Counted from the stretch's first letter, positions 15,944 through 25,981 are shown. The stretch is 64,000 bases of DNA from Paenibacillus sp. SC116 (GCF_024733555.1 NZ_JANIOF010000001.1:1698856-1762855); one strand, 5' to 3'. Notes: generated by a model from the letters alone, not told the origin. Program-made: numbers and translations.

Positions 15944-16126
15944 ATGGAGGGACCACTGTTGATTCCAACCTATCCTTATTACAGTCAGGAGACGCAGTGC
16001 AAACTGGTGCCGATTACGTTCCCTATATATTTAGTATCCGATGATTCATCGTTAGTGACAGGGCAAGTATTTCATGTAAATGGTGGTATTATGACGGAGT
16101 CATACAATCCTCAACAAACTGTATGA
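15944..16126 (+). pseudogene. Remnant of a short-chain dehydrogenase 3' end
   Basis: The frame ends with PIYLVSDDSSLVTGQVFHVN then GG, the well-known C-terminal signature of classical SDR oxidoreductases (SDxSxxxTGQ...HVNGG). Everything upstream (Rossmann TGxxxGIG, YxxxK) is missing, and the first residues of this frame do not fit the family. The end overlaps the stop region of the convergent MerR gene by 38 bp. Read as a deletion remnant, probably of a former MerR target. Confidence 0.75.
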
Positions 16127-16823
16127 CCTCCGAACGAATCGGTACTAGTCCTGAGCCTGGATCAGACGATGCTGGGTCCTTCCGCACATTCCAGAACTTT
16201 TCCATCAGCTCTCTATCACCTGCAAAGGTCAACGCAGAAAGCCCTTCAATCTCCCTTGCAATCTGCGCTCCTTCTTCCGAGTGCGGTCCAATCCCCTCAT
16301 GCAAACAACGTTCGATACGAACGATCACATTGATCCACTGCTGTGTAATCTCGTCGTTGCTTTCCAACTTAGGAAGGCGGGTAGTAAGCAATCTCAACTC
16401 ATCCTCATTAAAATAAGACTGCCACGGCTTTACTTCTTTCTGCGGCCCTCTAACCAGCGGCAGCAATGTATCCCAGCGCAACTCGCCCTCTATCCCGTAG
16501 AGATTCAGCAGCGCTGTTGTATGCTCCAAGCTTTCTTGCAGTTGAGCCACTTGAGCACGCAAATGCTTCTGATGCGCTTCAAGAATCTGTTTGATCGACA
16601 GCTCGTCCAGCAAGTTCTGAATTTCGCTAAGTGGCAAAGATAATGACTTCAACAGCGTAATTTTCTCCAGCCTAAGCAAATCTTCTTCTGAGTAGATGCG
16701 TCTGCCCCCGGTCTTCTTGCTTTTGGGACTGAACAGTTTAATCGAGTCGTAATATCGAAGCGTACGGACAGATATTCCAAGCTTGGAGGCGACCTGGCCT
16801 GTCGTTAATTGAACGGTCGTCAT
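16089..16823 (-). CDS. MerR-family regulator with TipA-like C-terminal region
   Basis: 244 residues. The MerR winged helix at 5-75 reads TTGQVASKLGISVRTLRYYD and GGRRIYSEEDLLRLEKI; a coiled-coil dimer helix follows (about 80-120). The remainder (about 125-240) is helical, with no cysteine metal site, resembling the drug-binding TipAS/TOXE-type modules. AGGAGG precedes the start. Its neighbour on the other strand is an SDR remnant, so its original partner gene may be lost. Confidence 0.88.
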   Translation of the reverse strand: MTTVQLTTGQVASKLGISVRTLRYYDSIKLFSPKSKKTGGRRIYSEEDLLRLEKITLLKSLSLPLSEIQNLLDELSIKQILEAHQKHLRAQVAQLQESLEHTTALLNLYGIEGELRWDTLLPLVRGPQKEVKPWQSYFNEDELRLLTTRLPKLESNDEITQQWINVIVRIERCLHEGIGPHSEEGAQIAREIEGLSALTFAGDRELMEKFWNVRKDPASSDPGSGLVPIRSEVIQFVEDCMTPS

Positions 16824-16916
16824 GATGTGATCCTCCTGATGAAAGTTTTTCTAATAAATTCCAGGTTGAAAAAACGACGTTCATAACTAGCAATTAGAAA
16901 TATGCAAATATCATCG

Positions 16917-19667
16917 CTAGTTTGAATTACTTAACATCTCATCTAATTTACGTCGGATTTTTACAATTTCATTTGATCCTGTAGTTGGTAGACGAAGTAG
17001 TGGTACATCGTATTTTTGCAATATCGAATTCTTCTTCTTATCCCTTTCTATCTGAGCTTTATTATTTCGATGTGACTCAAAACCGTCTACCTCAATTATT
17101 AATAGTGGCTGCTTATTCAGCGCATCGTAGACAACAAAATCCACAGAGGATCCATTTGCCACAAACTTTCTTTCTACTTCATTGAGACGATTCATATCTT
17201 TCAGTAAATGTTTAAGATGGATCTGCCTATTAATAAAAAAACATTTATAAGCATCCTCTTTCATTAAATCGGTCAGAACCGTCCATATGACACTCTCCGA
17301 CTTATATGGCGAGATAATAATAAGTCTACTTTCCAGGTCGGTAAGCTTTTCTGAATATTCTGTATAAAGTAGATCAAACACTGAGATCAATTCACTCTGC
17401 GTAATATGCTCATGAAGTGTAGTGTACTCAATATATCGAATCAAGTTACCAATGTCTTTTCTCGAATTTCGAAAAAATGAATGATCGGTCACAAGAATAA
17501 GTTGCTTCTGCGCTCGTGATACCGCTACATTAACTAGTCGTGAGTCTTCAACAAACTTTTGTGATCTCTCACCACTCGTCTGATCCAAAACGGTAGATAG
17601 AATCATCACAGGTTTTTCACGACCTTGGTATTTATGAACTGTATCAATCTCCACACCCTGATCTAGTATTATGTCGGCTTCCTTTACTTGCAGACGATAA
17701 GGCGTAGTGAATCCAACGTCTTCATTTGAAATATGATCCAATTGTAGTTCTTTTAAAATTTCTTCTTGTACGACATCTATTTCTCTATGGTTAAACGTCC
17801 CTTCAAGGCCTTTGACGGTCACTGTTCTCATGTGATTTCCTTTACTTGTGTAGTGCAGTTTAATTGGAATGTCGGAAGCCTCTACTGAAGTAAATGGAAT
17901 TAATTCATCGTTGTAATACTGATTATTGCAAAATCCAATGATTTGCGGATGGCAACGATAATGCTCCTTTAACATAACCTTCGGCGCATTTTCTCCATAT
18001 GCTTCAAGTACTGAAGATAATAGACTATGATTAAAATAATCATACTCCCTTTCTACATCAGCAAAATTAAGCTTTCTTCGAATCTTTTTATCAACGATCT
18101 GTGGTAGCTGCTTCGTATCACCTACAATAATCATTCGTTTACAACATGACATAGCTAGTACAGCTGTTAATAAATCCACTTGAGAAGATTCATCAATAAT
18201 TACATAATCAAAAAGAAAATCTTCTGGAATACAACTTCGTAAAGAATGGGTTGTACTTAGCAGTATTGGATAATGTGTAATAAATTCTTTAAAATTCTCC
18301 TTATAATTTTTAACGTTTCCCTTGTAAGGTGCTTTAGAAGCATATTTTAAATATAATTTATGCTTGAATAGGATTGTTGAATATTTCTCATGTTGGTCCA
18401 ATAAATCTTGAAAAGATTCTTGTTCCAGCTCCAACTGTATCTGCTCTTTCTCTCGATTCAAATCTAGAATTTTTGATTCATAGTATTTCATCTGCATGCT
18501 CGTAATTAATTCAATTCGGTTATGTTTTAGTTTCTTAAAATCAAAAAATCCATACTTTAGTAGTAGCTTAGCCTTTGGCAACAAGCGATTAGCATATTTT
18601 CCAGCAAAATACTCATCGACTAAAAAAGATATTACCGTTTCTGATGTCTGTCGCCGCCAAAATAATCGTCCCATACTATCCATATCTTTTGTTTCATTAT
18701 GTAATTGAAAGTGCTTTTGTTCTAAACTAAAAGCCTCGAGCTGTTGATCAATCCTAGCTTTTCGATTAGAAAGTTCTAGTAAACGATTAAGTTGTCCCGT
18801 TAATCGGGATAAAGTATCTAAAATTTCATTTTCCTGAAGCTCACTTTTCCAGTTTTCAACATCTCCTCGAGGGAGATTACTGAAAAATGATACTCTTTTT
18901 TCCCTTCTACCTAACGATGCGGCTATAAAGTCATAACCGTTTTTGTCTAATTTATCTTTCACATTTTGCACAGCTGCATTATTCCCCGACACAACTGCTA
19001 CTGTTTTATTTTGCATAATAGCCACATTTGCAAGAATATTTAAAATCGTTTGAGTCTTTCCTGTACCAGGAGGTCCCTCGATGATAGATAACTGGCTAGT
19101 CATAGCCAACTCAAGCGCTTCTTTCTGACTTAAGTTAAATCGAAATGGAAATATGGCTTGTTTCTGAAGTAACTCCGATTTTGCTATAGGTGACTTATTC
19201 ATGTAAACCGCTAAAACACTTTCTGGATGTACAGAATTGAGTTTATCAAACTCTTTTTTAAGGAATGATTTCTCCTCATCCTCTATATTGGTGTATCGCG
19301 CTATATCTGACCAATAGTCCAGTAGGCTTACTGCTTGATTTGAGATATCACCTAATTGTTCAATTCGAATGAATTGAGAATCATATATTTGTGTAGTTCC
19401 ATCAATGAAAAAAACTTTGAACGTACCTTCGAAATCAAATATTTCGTGTACATTACGAATAGGTATTTCACCATAAAAAATATATTTATTATGGATGTCT
19501 AATTCAAAAGGCTCCTTTTTTATTGTTACTTTTGACGAGGAATAATAATAGGATTTAGTACTATTTTCGAATTTGATTTCTACCGAGTTTCCATTTATCG
19601 AATAAGAATCGATTTCTCTCGTTTGATCACCTTTGTTGGTTATAATTAATACAGCTCGTTCATTCAT
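16917..19667 (-). CDS. Superfamily 1 helicase fused to a DUF2726-like nuclease domain
   Basis: 916 residues. An N-terminal region of about 170 residues with beta-strand character; then an SF1 (Upf1/DNA2-like) helicase core: Walker A GPPGTGKTQT (198-207), DESSQVD Walker B, GDTKQLPQI motif III, HYRCHPQI motif IV, VHKYQGREKPV motif V and VNVAVSRAQ motif VI. A coiled-coil insert lies between motifs Ia and II. The C-terminal 120 residues contain VDFVVYD and IIEVDGFESH, as in DUF2726/Vsr-like nucleases. Single gene, clearly A+T-richer than its neighbours. Such fusions are often found in phage-defence contexts; function here is not proven. Confidence 0.85.
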   Translation of the reverse strand: MNERAVLIITNKGDQTREIDSYSINGNSVEIKFENSTKSYYYSSSKVTIKKEPFELDIHNKYIFYGEIPIRNVHEIFDFEGTFKVFFIDGTTQIYDSQFIRIEQLGDISNQAVSLLDYWSDIARYTNIEDEEKSFLKKEFDKLNSVHPESVLAVYMNKSPIAKSELLQKQAIFPFRFNLSQKEALELAMTSQLSIIEGPPGTGKTQTILNILANVAIMQNKTVAVVSGNNAAVQNVKDKLDKNGYDFIAASLGRREKRVSFFSNLPRGDVENWKSELQENEILDTLSRLTGQLNRLLELSNRKARIDQQLEAFSLEQKHFQLHNETKDMDSMGRLFWRRQTSETVISFLVDEYFAGKYANRLLPKAKLLLKYGFFDFKKLKHNRIELITSMQMKYYESKILDLNREKEQIQLELEQESFQDLLDQHEKYSTILFKHKLYLKYASKAPYKGNVKNYKENFKEFITHYPILLSTTHSLRSCIPEDFLFDYVIIDESSQVDLLTAVLAMSCCKRMIIVGDTKQLPQIVDKKIRRKLNFADVEREYDYFNHSLLSSVLEAYGENAPKVMLKEHYRCHPQIIGFCNNQYYNDELIPFTSVEASDIPIKLHYTSKGNHMRTVTVKGLEGTFNHREIDVVQEEILKELQLDHISNEDVGFTTPYRLQVKEADIILDQGVEIDTVHKYQGREKPVMILSTVLDQTSGERSQKFVEDSRLVNVAVSRAQKQLILVTDHSFFRNSRKDIGNLIRYIEYTTLHEHITQSELISVFDLLYTEYSEKLTDLESRLIIISPYKSESVIWTVLTDLMKEDAYKCFFINRQIHLKHLLKDMNRLNEVERKFVANGSSVDFVVYDALNKQPLLIIEVDGFESHRNNKAQIERDKKKNSILQKYDVPLLRLPTTGSNEIVKIRRKLDEMLSNSN

Positions 19668-19920
19668 AGTTTTATCATTTCCTCTATTAAAATAATCAAA
19701 ATATTATAGTAAATCGATAAAAACTATATAAAAGAATCACTAAACTTATTGATAATTTTACCACAAAATAAATTAGAGAGGTCTTTACTTTCTCGACCCT
19801 CATTATCAATCAACAAACCTGCTTCTGCATTAAAATGGAATCATTAAAATTTCGTAGTTTATCCCTTAGCTAGAGCATTTATAGTATAGCTAGCAAAAGA
19901 AAGTTGGAGGCTATACAGAC

Positions 19921-22275
19921 ATGCGAAGAATAACACACAGCAAAAAAATAATAGTAACTTCAGCACTAGCCGTTTCCATGACTGTAACAAGTCTATTTGG
20001 CATGACTACGGTACAAGCTGCTCCTAGCGGGTTTAGTGAGAATCATATTTCTACAGGTTCTAATATACTGTCCCAGCAATATACAGGCAAAGGAATAAAA
20101 GTAGCCGTTATCGATAGCGGCATCAATATGGAGCATCCATTATTTAAGGGCAATATTAAAAAAGGCTACGACTATTTGGATCAGGATTCTGTTCCTCAAG
20201 ACGAAACCGGACATGGCTCACATGTTGCAGGTATTATTATGCAGCAAGCACCAGATGCTGAGCTGCATATTTATCGTGTATTCGGCGGAGTTAAAGGTCA
20301 GACAAACTATTCTCATTTCGTTGTAGATGCTATTCAACGAGCTGTCCAAGACAAAGTCCAAGTTATCAATCTATCCTTAAATGCAGATATAGACGCTCCT
20401 GGTGAACCGATTGCTCGCGCGGTTGCAGAAGCTGTGAAGCAAGGTGTCGTTGTTGTAAAGTCAGCAGGAAACAACGGTGAGGATTGGTCGATCACGTCCC
20501 CAGGTTATGGTGCAGAGCCGATTGTTGTAGGAGCAACTTCACAATCACGCACAGATGCTGCACTTGTTACTCGCACGACTAAAATTCAATTGCATCCCTT
20601 ATATGGTGCGAAAATGCTCCCTACAACAGGACCTGCAGCCTTCATATACGCAGGGAATGTGGCTCCAGAAAAGCTGAAAGATGCTAAATATCGCGGGAAG
20701 TATGTCATCATTGAAGCAAGTGAAGATTCGGATTATTTCGTAGAAGATTGGTATCCAGCAGCTCAACAAGCTGGCATAAAAGGGATTATTTTGGCTGTCT
20801 CCTCCTTTGATGAAGATGGTTCTACGACGTACGTCAATGTAGATAAAGATCCGTCACGCATGATTCCGGGCGCTATCATTCCAATGAAAGATGCTCATAA
20901 GCTGAAAAAGCTAGCGTCTAAATCCTGGTCATGGAGCAGCGTAAACGTAGCAGAACGACTTGGCAGCTTAAGCTCACGCGGGCCAGCAGTAGGTACTTGG
21001 CTCCTTAAGCCCGATCTCGTTGCACCTGGGATGCATATCTACAGTTCATTGGCTTCAGAAGATGCATACGGCTTGAATAGCGGCACAAGTATGGCAGCTC
21101 CTCAAGTAACGGCAGCCGCTGCGCTGCTGCTAGAGGCACATCCAGACTGGACCCCTGATATGGTTAAGTCTGCGTTGATGCAGCATGCTAATCAGCTCGT
21201 AAATGAGAAAGGCATCCCTTATAAACGCACAGAACAAGGTGCGGGCAGCTTGAATGTAGAAGCCGCATTGCAAACGAACACGTTCGCAGCACCAGCCAGC
21301 TTGTCATTTGGACAAATTGCACCTGGTTACAAAGGGAACAATCCTGTACTTTCTCAAACACTTGAGCTTAAAAATACGTCGCCCAAGCCAGTTACTTATG
21401 AGCTAGAAGCAATAATGGAAACAGGCAAAGGTCACATAGATATCCCACAGCAAATCACGGTTCAACCGAATCAAATGGTCAAAATCCCAGTAAAATGGAC
21501 CGTAGATGTGAAGCAAAAGGCGGGAATATGGTCAGGTGCTATTTCGATTAAAGGCGATAAGGATGTGTTAAGCGTTCCCTTCGTACTAGTCAACCAAGTA
21601 AAAAGCTACCCACTAGTACAAGGAACGTACATCGATAATACGATGTATGCACCTAAAGGTGACAGCAGCAGAAAATCTTCGACCATTCATTATTATGTGA
21701 CCGTCCCTTCTCAACGTGTGCTCGTAACGGCAACACGTGAAGATGAACAACCTAAATCTTTGGCGGGAAAAACATATGTGCTGTTGAATCAAGCGAATCA
21801 TGCAAAAGGATTAACTCCATTCAAATTTACAGGTATAGATATGAATGGAACAGTACTCCCAGATGGCCATTACACGATTAAGGTGAAAAGTTTTGCAGAA
21901 CATCGTCAAACGGTAGCAGAAGGTACTTCCATCTTTATTGATTCGAAGGCACCTGTTATGACCATCAACCAGCAAAAAGCTGCCAAAGGACAGCTTTTTG
22001 GTAAACTCGAAGATCAGCTTACTGGCTTTAACGGTCTTATAGTGACAAAAGAATTGGAAAGCAACCTTATCTTCGATCCTAAACTTATTACGATGCAGTG
22101 GCGTGTCAATGACAAACAAAAGTGGAACTATGTGAATGTCAACGTAGACGAGAAACAATTTTTCGCTGATTTGCGTTCCGCCAAATTAGCTCCCGGAAAG
22201 CATACGATTGTCCTGCGTGCAAAAGATGTGTTTGGCAATCAAGCGGAACGTACAACAGAAGTAACTATTAAATAA
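19921..22275 (+). CDS. Secreted subtilisin-like serine protease (S8) with PA insert
   Basis: 784 residues. Signal peptide 1-34 (cleavage near VQA-AP). Catalytic triad: Asp65 in VAVIDSGIN, His98 in TGHGSHVAG, Ser390 in SGTSMAAPQ; Asn in KSAGNNGE supplies the oxyanion hole. A protease-associated insert (about 240-330) contains KGIILAV. After 440 come an Ig-like domain (about 455-550) and a further C-terminal region of about 200 residues. Comparable to Vpr-type proteases but without a clear propeptide inhibitor domain, since the mature part starts about 30 residues before Asp65. GGAGG lies upstream and a terminator follows. Confidence 0.92.
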   Translation: MRRITHSKKIIVTSALAVSMTVTSLFGMTTVQAAPSGFSENHISTGSNILSQQYTGKGIKVAVIDSGINMEHPLFKGNIKKGYDYLDQDSVPQDETGHGSHVAGIIMQQAPDAELHIYRVFGGVKGQTNYSHFVVDAIQRAVQDKVQVINLSLNADIDAPGEPIARAVAEAVKQGVVVVKSAGNNGEDWSITSPGYGAEPIVVGATSQSRTDAALVTRTTKIQLHPLYGAKMLPTTGPAAFIYAGNVAPEKLKDAKYRGKYVIIEASEDSDYFVEDWYPAAQQAGIKGIILAVSSFDEDGSTTYVNVDKDPSRMIPGAIIPMKDAHKLKKLASKSWSWSSVNVAERLGSLSSRGPAVGTWLLKPDLVAPGMHIYSSLASEDAYGLNSGTSMAAPQVTAAAALLLEAHPDWTPDMVKSALMQHANQLVNEKGIPYKRTEQGAGSLNVEAALQTNTFAAPASLSFGQIAPGYKGNNPVLSQTLELKNTSPKPVTYELEAIMETGKGHIDIPQQITVQPNQMVKIPVKWTVDVKQKAGIWSGAISIKGDKDVLSVPFVLVNQVKSYPLVQGTYIDNTMYAPKGDSSRKSSTIHYYVTVPSQRVLVTATREDEQPKSLAGKTYVLLNQANHAKGLTPFKFTGIDMNGTVLPDGHYTIKVKSFAEHRQTVAEGTSIFIDSKAPVMTINQQKAAKGQLFGKLEDQLTGFNGLIVTKELESNLIFDPKLITMQWRVNDKQKWNYVNVNVDEKQFFADLRSAKLAPGKHTIVLRAKDVFGNQAERTTEVTIK

Positions 22276-22320
22276 AAATTTAAGACATGATAGAGATATG
22301 AATAAGGATTGAAATACGGA

Positions 22321-22372
22321 AAAAGACCGTTCCACATTGGCAAATGCCTAGATTGGAGCGGTCTTTTATTTT
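22321..22372 (+). terminator. Terminator of the protease gene
   Basis: AAAAGACCGTTCCA pairs with TTGGAGCGGTCTTTT and is followed by ATTTTTG; the A run on the left would also serve the minus strand. Confidence 0.85.
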
Positions 22373-22442
22373 TGAATATTAAGGACATCCCTCGACCAAT
22401 CAGTCATAGGATTGATACATGCAAATCCCATGTAAATAGAGT

Positions 22443-23090
22443 CTATCTCTTTACCAACCAGCTTTGCTCATAGGCATAGCGTGCAAGCTGGACTCTATTT
22501 TCCAATTGGAGTTTCTGAAGAATATTTTTTAAATGATTTTTTACCGTATGTTCTGAAATTTCAAGCTTACTTGAAATTTCCTTATTGCTTAGCCCCTTGG
22601 CGACTAATCCTAATATTTCGCGTTCTCTGCCTGTTAAGCGATTGGATTGTGCCTCTTCAGCTCCCATAGGAGAAAACTCTTTTAAAATACGAAACGCTAA
22701 CTCACGCGTCATCGGCGCTTCATCAACCGCGATCGCTTTCAAATATTCATGCCATGCCTCTGGCTTTAAATTTTTTAATAAATAACCTTGAGCCCCTTTT
22801 TTGAGCGCATCGAATAAATGTGCAATATCATCGGATACGGTTACCATTACGACTTTGACATAAGGAAATTTCTCCTTTAATCGACGAGTCGTTTCCAAAC
22901 CATCTATGCCAGGCATTTGAATATCCATCAAAATTAAATCGGGCATCCACTGCTCGCTGAGTGCGAGCGCCTCTTCACAGTTACTTCCTTCCGCAACGAT
23001 TTTAAAGGCAGGATCGCTCTCCAAAATTATACGAATCCCAGCCCTAGCCAATTCACTGTCATCAACAATTAGGACCCGAAATATTGACAT
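22443..23090 (-). CDS. NarL/LuxR-family response regulator
   Basis: 215 residues. Receiver with VDD at 9-11, phospho-acceptor Asp56 in LILMDIQMPG and Lys106-type KNLKPE. LuxR HTH (about 148-210): LTGREREILGLVAKGLSNKE and ISEHTVKNHLKNIL. It follows its kinase gene by 3 bp and must form a two-component pair. No target gene can be named; the flanking secreted protease and TraB/GumN gene are separated by terminators. Confidence 0.93.
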   Translation of the reverse strand: MSIFRVLIVDDSELARAGIRIILESDPAFKIVAEGSNCEEALALSEQWMPDLILMDIQMPGIDGLETTRRLKEKFPYVKVVMVTVSDDIAHLFDALKKGAQGYLLKNLKPEAWHEYLKAIAVDEAPMTRELAFRILKEFSPMGAEEAQSNRLTGREREILGLVAKGLSNKEISSKLEISEHTVKNHLKNILQKLQLENRVQLARYAYEQSWLVKR

Positions 23091-23093
23091 GCA

Positions 23094-23915
23094 CTAACTC
23101 TCCTTTACAATGGCGATCCTTGTCTCCCTATTTTTCCTATCGATTTGCAGCTTCCAAGACATATTATTAGCCCGATCTTTCATCATTTTAAGTCCATAGC
23201 GGTTGCCGCCAACTGCTTTTTCTGGATCAAACCCCTTGCCATTATCCGTAATCTGACACATCCATCCTCGCTTTGTTGTCAGCGCTTTTACACATACATT
23301 TGTAGCTTCCGCATGTTTATAACTATTGATTAACGACTCCCGAACAATCGCTAACAATTCGATTTTATCTTTAGATGAGAGCTGTGAATCTTCTATCTCC
23401 CATTTCGTTTCAATTTGCATATCCGTTTCACGGCTCAATTCGTCAATTAAACTCCCCATCCCCTTCAGCCAAGGATTTTCGTCTGCGTCCGCAGCATGCC
23501 GCAAGCTAGCAATGGCTTGTCTTACATAATCGTTAGTACGATACACGCTTTCCATCAATTGTCCAAAAGGAAGTCCCTCCGCTTGCCTCATTTGTTCCAT
23601 ACGTGTTACCTGAGCATTTAAGAAAAATAGGGATTGCGCAATGCCGTCATGCAATTCCCGGGCAATCTTTTCCCGTTCCTCTAACACGACCTGCACCGCC
23701 TTCACACGATTCAATTCTTCTTGATAATGCTCAATCATTTTGAACAATTTCGTTAAAAACAACAGCGTTACTGCTAATACGAATACAGGTGAGAGCCAGT
23801 TACCCAATTCCATAGAAATATAGGGAAGAAGAAATTCGTGCCTTACATACTCCCATAGGCCAATCGTCAAAGTCGGAATAATTAGAATCAGCCATTTGAT
23901 TTGTTTATAGCTCAT
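23094..23915 (-). CDS. HisKA_3-type sensor histidine kinase with short membrane anchor
   Basis: 273 residues, small for a kinase. Two membrane segments (about 8-24 and 40-57) joined by a short loop, then a linker coil (58-80), phospho-acceptor His89 in REKIARELHDGIAQSLFFLN, and an ATPase domain with ITDNGKGFDPEKA and GLKMMKDRANN. There is no large extracytoplasmic sensor, so it may sense within the membrane, like LiaS/DesK/YhcY-type kinases. First gene of a two-gene operon. Confidence 0.9.
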   Translation of the reverse strand: MSYKQIKWLILIIPTLTIGLWEYVRHEFLLPYISMELGNWLSPVFVLAVTLLFLTKLFKMIEHYQEELNRVKAVQVVLEEREKIARELHDGIAQSLFFLNAQVTRMEQMRQAEGLPFGQLMESVYRTNDYVRQAIASLRHAADADENPWLKGMGSLIDELSRETDMQIETKWEIEDSQLSSKDKIELLAIVRESLINSYKHAEATNVCVKALTTKRGWMCQITDNGKGFDPEKAVGGNRYGLKMMKDRANNMSWKLQIDRKNRETRIAIVKES

Positions 23916-24038
23916 CTCGACTTCCCCTCTCCATATGCTTGCAGTCGCACAAAACGATTTCTATCATGATGCTTCATTGAGCCTTTGTCGCCTTCTTTTA
24001 TCTTATCGTATTGCGTTTGATCAATCGACCGAAATGAT

Positions 24039-24084
24039 GAAAAAAAGTCCGTACAAAGAGACGTTCTGCCTCATTGTACGGACT
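24039..24084 (-). terminator. Terminator of the TraB/GumN gene
   Basis: On the minus strand AGTCCGTACAA pairs with TTGTACGGACT and is followed by a run of T (24040-24045). Confidence 0.9.
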
Positions 24085-24105
24085 GCTTTCATATGGTATA
24101 TCGAG

Positions 24106-25491
24106 TTATTGCAAATACTGAACGGTATAGCCTTTTTCTTTCAACAGGTCGACAACCATGCCTTTCGTTACGTAATGAGCCGCGCCCACAACGACGAAGG
24201 ATGTGTTCTCTCCTTCTTTCTCCAGCAATCCAGCAAGCTTGCTGGCCATATTTTTGTCCCGCTCCCCTATTAAACGTTTACTCGCTTCGTCCTCGAATCC
24301 AACTTCCAGCAATTTTGCCAAGCCTTCTGCATCGCCCTCTACCCAATCAAGCTGCATCTTTTTCAAGTTCTCTTCGCTTTCCTTGAAGCCGTTTCCAGTC
24401 AGGATGGATTCTAGCATAGCATTCAATTCTTTTTCCTGCTGTGCAGGTGGAACATCCGCAAATACATGAGCTTGCACTTTAACACCTTCTAGCTCATGAA
24501 TCGGTTTACCTGTCAGCATAGCCTTTGTAATAAAGTAATTGTCAATACCAGTTAGCATCGCCATTTGGTACGCTTCTGGATTTTGGGCATACCCTAAAGT
24601 CGACAGACTCGTGGAAATGGCAAAAGGTTTGAATCCGTCAAAAGCATTCCCCGGCAAGTCTAGCTTCGTCAGAACTTTTTGCAGCTTTTCATACGTTTCT
24701 TTAGACACATGATCTTTTATAGTAGTTCCATCGCTGTATTGCATCTTCTCATTAAAATAACTCATGTCTCCGTTTACCAAATCCAATTCGACCCATAAAT
24801 CGTCCGAAGCATCGAATGCTTCACGGATGCTCTTCTGCATCGGATACATATCTGTAGTACCTAGGTGAACGGAGCCTAGTAAATACAACGTATTTTTATC
24901 ATTTGTTACTTTCCACATTAGACCTTCTGCACCAGCTCCAGCAGCGTCATAAGCAAACTCCACCAAGCGGCTTGCCATCACAGCAGCATGTTCAACGGTA
25001 CTAGGCTTATCCAACTCTAAGCCAGCTTTCGTGCCCTTAACGATCCCTTTTTTCTGCATATAGTCAGTCGGTGCCATATCTGCCTTCATATCGAATGCTT
25101 GTGGCAGCTCATAGTTTGCTAACAGCTTATGTAAGGAAGTAATCACCGTTTCTCTCGTAATCCCTTTATCCGTTGGGAAAGACAAGGAGGTCACTTTTTT
25201 CTTGACACCAAGCTTATCTAGTTTCGCCGTTGTTCCTTCCATAAGTGTTTTGAATTTATCCGGTGTAATCGCTTTTTGGAACGATCCATCGTAATACCAA
25301 TTAATCGGATAAATACCGTACTTCTCACCTTCATGCAGCGTCTTTACTGACCATTGGCTAATTTGTGGAGCTGCAGGATCAGCAGTTTCTGCATGAACGG
25401 GGAATACATTTCCTAACAAGATTGAAAAGCTCAGTATCCCCGCTGCAGTCCAACGCGTAAGCTTGGACAAGCGTTTTTGTTCTAGCATCAT
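24106..25491 (-). CDS. Secreted TraB/GumN (Tiki-fold) family protein
   Basis: About 461 residues from the ATG at 25491 (a second ATG follows directly), after AGGAG. Signal-peptide-like N-terminus (RWTAAGILSFSILLGNVFPVHA). An extra N-terminal region (about 35-185) with possible SLH-like helices precedes a TraB/GumN domain: MWKVTNDKNTLYLLGSVHLG (GxxH motif), DLWVELDL, and the C-terminal FVVVGAAHYVTKGMVVDLL (second GxxH). The fold is related to Tiki metalloproteases and EreA, so peptidase activity is plausible but not shown. Confidence 0.85.
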   Translation of the reverse strand: MMLEQKRLSKLTRWTAAGILSFSILLGNVFPVHAETADPAAPQISQWSVKTLHEGEKYGIYPINWYYDGSFQKAITPDKFKTLMEGTTAKLDKLGVKKKVTSLSFPTDKGITRETVITSLHKLLANYELPQAFDMKADMAPTDYMQKKGIVKGTKAGLELDKPSTVEHAAVMASRLVEFAYDAAGAGAEGLMWKVTNDKNTLYLLGSVHLGTTDMYPMQKSIREAFDASDDLWVELDLVNGDMSYFNEKMQYSDGTTIKDHVSKETYEKLQKVLTKLDLPGNAFDGFKPFAISTSLSTLGYAQNPEAYQMAMLTGIDNYFITKAMLTGKPIHELEGVKVQAHVFADVPPAQQEKELNAMLESILTGNGFKESEENLKKMQLDWVEGDAEGLAKLLEVGFEDEASKRLIGERDKNMASKLAGLLEKEGENTSFVVVGAAHYVTKGMVVDLLKEKGYTVQYLQ

Positions 25492-25702
25492 TCGATCTCC
25501 TCTCAAATCTAAGATGTGGTAAATGTTGCATATAATTATACCTTATCTATTGAATTTACATATGTCAAAAATATAATATTTTTATTTAAATTCAATTCAT
25601 TTCATAGATAATAAACCCATATGTGTCTTGAAGTTGTGAGAAAGGAGCACCTGCTTCGTTTTCGCGAAATATTCCAATTACGTGCATAAACCATGATGAT
25701 AT

Positions 25703-25881
25703 GGACAAAAGTGCAGCTATTTTAAATAGAAAACGCCATTTTTCAATAAATAAGGACAAATATGCAGTTGTTTTTCTCGATTAGGCTGCTTAAAAGGGAA
25801 AAGCAACTAAAATAAATGTATTTTTGTCGATAATGCCTCATAAATTCACATTTTCACATAAAATAACTGCATAATTGTCTT
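25703..25881. repeat. Intergenic repeat units in direct and inverted order
   Basis: The 600-bp gap 25492-26094 has no convincing gene. It holds a unit GGACAAAAGTGCAGCTATTT (25699-25720 region), a second copy GGACAAATATGCAGTTGTTT about 50 bp on, and an inverted copy AAAATAACTGCATAATTGTC near 25857-25881. Such GGACA...TGCAG(T/C)TATTTT units appear to be dispersed noncoding repeats; their role is unknown. Confidence 0.5.
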
Positions 25882-25981
25882 TAATCTAAATCAGGGCTTC
25901 CCATTCATGCAGATCTGTCTGCTTTCACCTATAAAGCACGCCCTTTTATAAGCCGTTCTATGTTGAACTGTATTCATAGCA

